Under the pieces are notes generated by a model that saw only the letters and a list, made by a program, of their open reading frames with translations, did not search any database and was not told where the DNA came from. Both the position numbers and the translations under genes were made by a program. Positions 61,346-64,000 of a stretch of 64,000 bases of DNA are shown piece after piece. The number at the start of each line of letters is the position of its first letter. Positions within the stretch are counted from its first letter, which is position 1. The stretch is taken from positions 96,334 through 160,333 of the forward strand of contig JBAKBP010003110.1 in the NCBI GenBank assembly GCA_037953745.1, read 5' to 3'. Source of the stretch: Lithodes maja. Lineage: Eukaryota; Arthropoda; Malacostraca; Decapoda; Lithodidae.

Positions 61346-62370
61346 ACACTCGACCAATAAACAATCTTTACACTGGCGAGCTGTAAATAATCTAGTGTGA
61401 ACGGAATTAATCGGGTGAAACATACGTCTGTGAGGTATTATCATAAGATTTCGACCCACTTCCAAAATGTTTAGAGCGTTAGTGTAAAAATTGTTTTTTG
61501 GTCAAGTGTACCTATCTAATTTTAACATGAATTAGAGGTATGCCGGGTTGTGATTTCTGAACATTCTTAAATTACTATAACCTGTTCCATATAGGTAGGC
61601 CAGAAATCGTGACTCCTAGCCTCTGTAACTGAAAAAGGGTTGGAGCAAACGGACTGTACATTTCCACACACATTTACCTAGCCAACTGTTCCCAAATTGT
61701 AGTTATGCATTTCTGGCCTACTTAACTAATGGAATATTCTTTAGTTTATAACTCGAGAGAGAGAATAATTTGCCACGTGACTTCTACATCACAGGGGGTA
61801 GGGAAAGCAAAAGGGAAAGCCGCTCTCGGCCAGTCACACTCACCAGTACTGCACCAGTGTCTAACTAGCTTCAGTGTTCGCGGGTTCGTTCTGATGCACT
61901 CTCTCAGGCAGTATCTTTACCTTGATACCTTTAAGCGCTTCTGCCTCAAGAGGGTGTTGCTCCCTTGGTGTTCTCTGAGGCAAGGCCACGGCATCGCCGC
62001 CACCACTACTAGCATATCGTTAAAATAAGGCATGAAAGGGATAGGCCTCCAGGATCACAGTACAAGCCACCAACATGAGTGTTTTTCCCGTGTGTGTTTT
62101 TTATAGAGGGTTTATATACGAGTGTAAGCCTAAGGGTAATTGTTTAGTGTATGGAAAACAATTACGATAACTTCTTATAGAGGGTAAGTTTATGTATTGG
62201 GGCCCTTCATAAGGAGTGAGTCACTTATGTAATTTTGTATTATTAAGTATTTTTGTGTTATTGTTTCGCTATTTTGTTTCTAGTCTCAAGTCGGCCAGCC
62301 CTAGCTATGATGTATGCGTTTGAGTATATACTGTATACATAGCCTACATACATAGGCCTACATTCAAGTA
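61346..62370. other. No recognised gene
   Basis: The open frame 61729-62028 (99 codons) has no recognised domain, signal peptide or conserved context, and is best treated as chance. Confidence 0.35.
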
Positions 62371-62377
62371 TTAATGG

Positions 62378-62515
62378 GTGGGTGGGTGGGGGGGGGGGGG
62401 GAGGTGGTGTAGTGTAGTGGGAACGGCGAGGGACCTTGGGGTGGCGGAGACGGGGGGGGGGGGGGGGGGGAGAGAGAGGAGTCGAGGAGCGTTGGGTGAG
62501 GGGGGGGAGAAGGAG
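62378..62515. repeat. G-rich low-complexity tract
   Basis: Long G runs (62388-62401, 62452-62470) with AGAG between. Pro/Gly frames are artefacts. Confidence 0.8.
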
Positions 62516-62523
62516 GAATATTT

Positions 62524-62586
62524 AAGAACACAAGAGTGCAGAAAGCCGATTTTCCCACACAACGCAGATCCCTCATATCCAACCCT
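62524..62586 (-). mobile_element. LINE-C (CR1-like) 3' end fragment
   Basis: AAGAACACAAGAGTGCAGAA, AGCCGATTTTCCCACACAAC and GCAGATCCCTCATATCCAAC match the CR1 3' end. Only about 60 bp remain, at the end of the G-rich tract. Confidence 0.65.
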
Positions 62587-62589
62587 AAG

Positions 62590-63160
62590 AATATGGCTTG
62601 ATTAGCCTATTCACTAACATCATGAAGACATTCACTGAAGCTAGCGAAACCAGACCACTGGCGAACAAGGGAACACGCAGACACTCACCCCCTATAAGCG
62701 ACACACACACACTCACGGCCCCCATACAAAACTTACCTTCTATAAGAAGTTATTAATAAGAACACGCGCACACACACACACTCCCTCCCACACACAAAGA
62801 TAGAAAAGGACAGAACACAAACAGGTCACTCCCCTGAAATTACACACAATAGACGTTACCGGTAGGCTACTGAAAGGTTAGCTCTCCACACATACTGTAC
62901 TTTACAATCTGTCATTTCATCTGACGGTAAATTGACCACTTGCGAGTTTTGTTCTGGTACAAAGGAGTACAAAGGAAATCAAGCAACAACAGATCTAGTG
63001 ACTTCTAGGTTGCTTGTCCTCCAAAACAGAGGATCAAGTGTCCAAACACTATAAGGAAGTTGGAGCTGTAGACATCGATAGTAAACCGAAATGCAATAAT
63101 AATGTAGGGTTCTGATGGCTAAAGAGCATGTTGAATTGGGTTTTCGCTCTGACTCGCACC
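62590..63160. other. No gene; CA-rich patches
   Basis: CA/CACT-rich segments near 62700-62790. Nothing else was recognised. Confidence 0.35.
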
Positions 63161-63163
63161 ATA

Positions 63164-63310
63164 CTTCCTAAGCTGAATACAATCTAATAGTAGCCAGAAT
63201 AAACTGTCAAAATGCGGCATAGTCCTAAAATGTTTACGCTTTGAAAATTACGACGCATTTTGACAGTTTATTCTGGCTATCATTAGGACGATTTTAGACA
63301 GCTTAGGAAG
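63164..63310. repeat. Perfect-looking hairpin, arms about 55 bp
   Basis: 63164-63216 and 63254-63310 are inverted: CTTCCTAAGCTG, TAGTAGCCAGAATAAACTGT and CAAAATGCG against CGCATTTTGACAGTTTATTC, TGGCTATCATTAGGACGATT and CAGCTTAGGAAG. The loop is about 37 bp. Pieces of the arm recur at 2215, 31940, 35150 and 59800, so it is a dispersed miniature repeat. Confidence 0.8.
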
Positions 63311-63471
63311 GATCTGGGTCCCTCTGGGAAGTATAAGGGTAGGCTACAGACTAGACTTTCTATATCCTCTGACCTCCATAATTATGCCCTTCCTAATCTG
63401 AATAAAATCGTCTGATAATAGCCAGAAAACAGAACATAGTGCGTATTCAGATCTTGACAGGGTTAAACTGT

Positions 63472-63630
63472 GTTGGTGGTGTAATGGTTTAGAACTTTAG
63501 ATGCTTAAGTTCTGGGTGTGGTGTCGTGTCCCGAGTTTGAATCCCGGGAGGACCATATGCTTTCATTAGTTTATTCAAGTACGTTGGGATTTGTAATGGA
63601 GGATTAATGTTAAGAACGGGGGTGTTACGT
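63472..63630 (+). mobile_element. SINE-3 (tRNA-derived), most complete copy
   Basis: A-box TGGTGTAATGG (63477-63487) and B-box-like GAGTTTGAATCCCGG (63533-63547) lie at tRNA-like spacing. The body CATATGCTTTCATTAGTTTA, TTGGGATTTGTAATGGAGGA and TTAATGTTAAGAACGGGGG follows. The same body occurs at 35843-35965 and, inverted, at 30946-31862. It ends just before a long GA microsatellite. A body attached to a tRNA-like head argues against a free tRNA gene. Confidence 0.8.
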
Positions 63631-63659
63631 ATTATTAAATACCGTACGGACCGGTACCT

Positions 63660-63762
<103 letters not shown>

Positions 63763-63820
63763 TCCCTCCCTTCCTTACACTACGATTAGGCCTATTTACC
63801 CTTTGAGTACAGTTGACCAA

Positions 63821-64000
63821 ATAAGTGATGTCACGTCACCAAGTATATTTCGATCAATAATTGGTATCAGCACTAGGCTATCTAAGCATTAATTCATCGT
63901 TTCCAGTGTGATATACAAACAAGTTCCTATCTTTACACACCCTATTCAACATCTGACAGACATTAATACAACACACAGCGAGCAAAAGTATAATGACAGC
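63821..64000 (+). repeat. Dispersed repeat M, copy 2 (cut by window end)
   Basis: Similar to 13489-13680 throughout, including ATCAATAATTGGTATCAGCA and CACCCTATTCAACATCTGAC. Both copies are in the same orientation. Confidence 0.6.

Noticed and set aside
61729..62028. 99-codon gene
   Set aside because: No recognisable domain, no codon or splice evidence; length is compatible with chance.
63472..63550. tRNA gene on the plus strand
   Set aside because: The A/B boxes belong to SINE-3; the same body follows in the copies at 35843 and 31763, and the acceptor stem is not supported.

Overview
This window looks like repeat-dense intergenic DNA from a metazoan nuclear genome, most likely an arthropod and plausibly a decapod crustacean. 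The organism call is an inference. It rests on short (CCTAA)n/(TTAGG)n motifs (the arthropod telomere unit), abundant GA, AAT and TA microsatellites, several co-existing non-LTR retrotransposon clades (CR1, RTE-like, Jockey-like), tRNA-derived SINEs and many TTAA-flanked miniature DNA transposons. There is no bacterial-style gene packing, CRISPR array, rRNA or convincing free-standing tRNA gene.

Labels used here. LINE-A: Jockey/I-group-like, (AAC)n tail. LINE-B: Jockey-like, poly(A) tail. LINE-C: CR1-like, TTCTTATG terminal repeats. LINE-D and LINE-H: RTE-like; D has a (GATA)n tail. LINE-E: RT with a cysteine-cluster insertion, TATG tail. LINE-F and LINE-G: further RT remnants. SINE-1 has a LINE-A-like 3' end. 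SINE-2 and SINE-3 have tRNA-like heads. TTAA-1 to TTAA-6 are piggyBac-type non-autonomous elements. TIR/TA elements are pogo/Tigger- or Tc1/mariner-like.

Layout. 0-9 kb: LINE-C, LINE-D and LINE-H remnants, mostly on the minus strand, plus a TTAA-1 element. 8.9-14.3 kb: three SINE-1 copies and a broken LINE-A carrying a probable solo LTR. 14.6-20 kb: a LINE-B copy, then a host-type gene remnant of the DUF7869 family split by a TTAA element that itself carries a LINE-A. 20.5-23.6 kb: two LINE-E copies, one holding two TTAA elements back to back. 23.6-27.7 kb: SINE-2 and dispersed repeats, then the best-preserved LINE-A, an intact 600-codon frame with target duplications, inside a TA-flanked element. 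28-32 kb: LINE-G with a TTAA element, a TTAA-1 copy, and a SINE-3 cut by two later insertions. 32.8-35 kb: LINE-B and LINE-F pieces. 36-39.5 kb: a LINE-D broken by a Tigger-like element and by a TTAA-1 element that carries a second Tigger-like element. 39.5-55 kb: mainly unrecognised AT-rich DNA with a CTAG-rich tract, small palindromes and tandem repeats. 55-57.3 kb: a foldback element and a GC-rich duplicated tract. 57.6-64 kb: LINE tails, TTAA elements, hairpins, SINE-3 and microsatellites.

The only recognisable non-transposon coding remnant is the DUF7869-like gene at 16.25-20.0 kb, and it is broken. Otherwise the window is a record of nested insertions. Several can be ordered without alignment, because the interrupted reading frame or repeat rejoins exactly across the insertion. 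The clearest functional relationship is between LINE-A and SINE-1: they share about the last 85 bp and the AAC tail, which suggests SINE-1 is mobilised by LINE-A.
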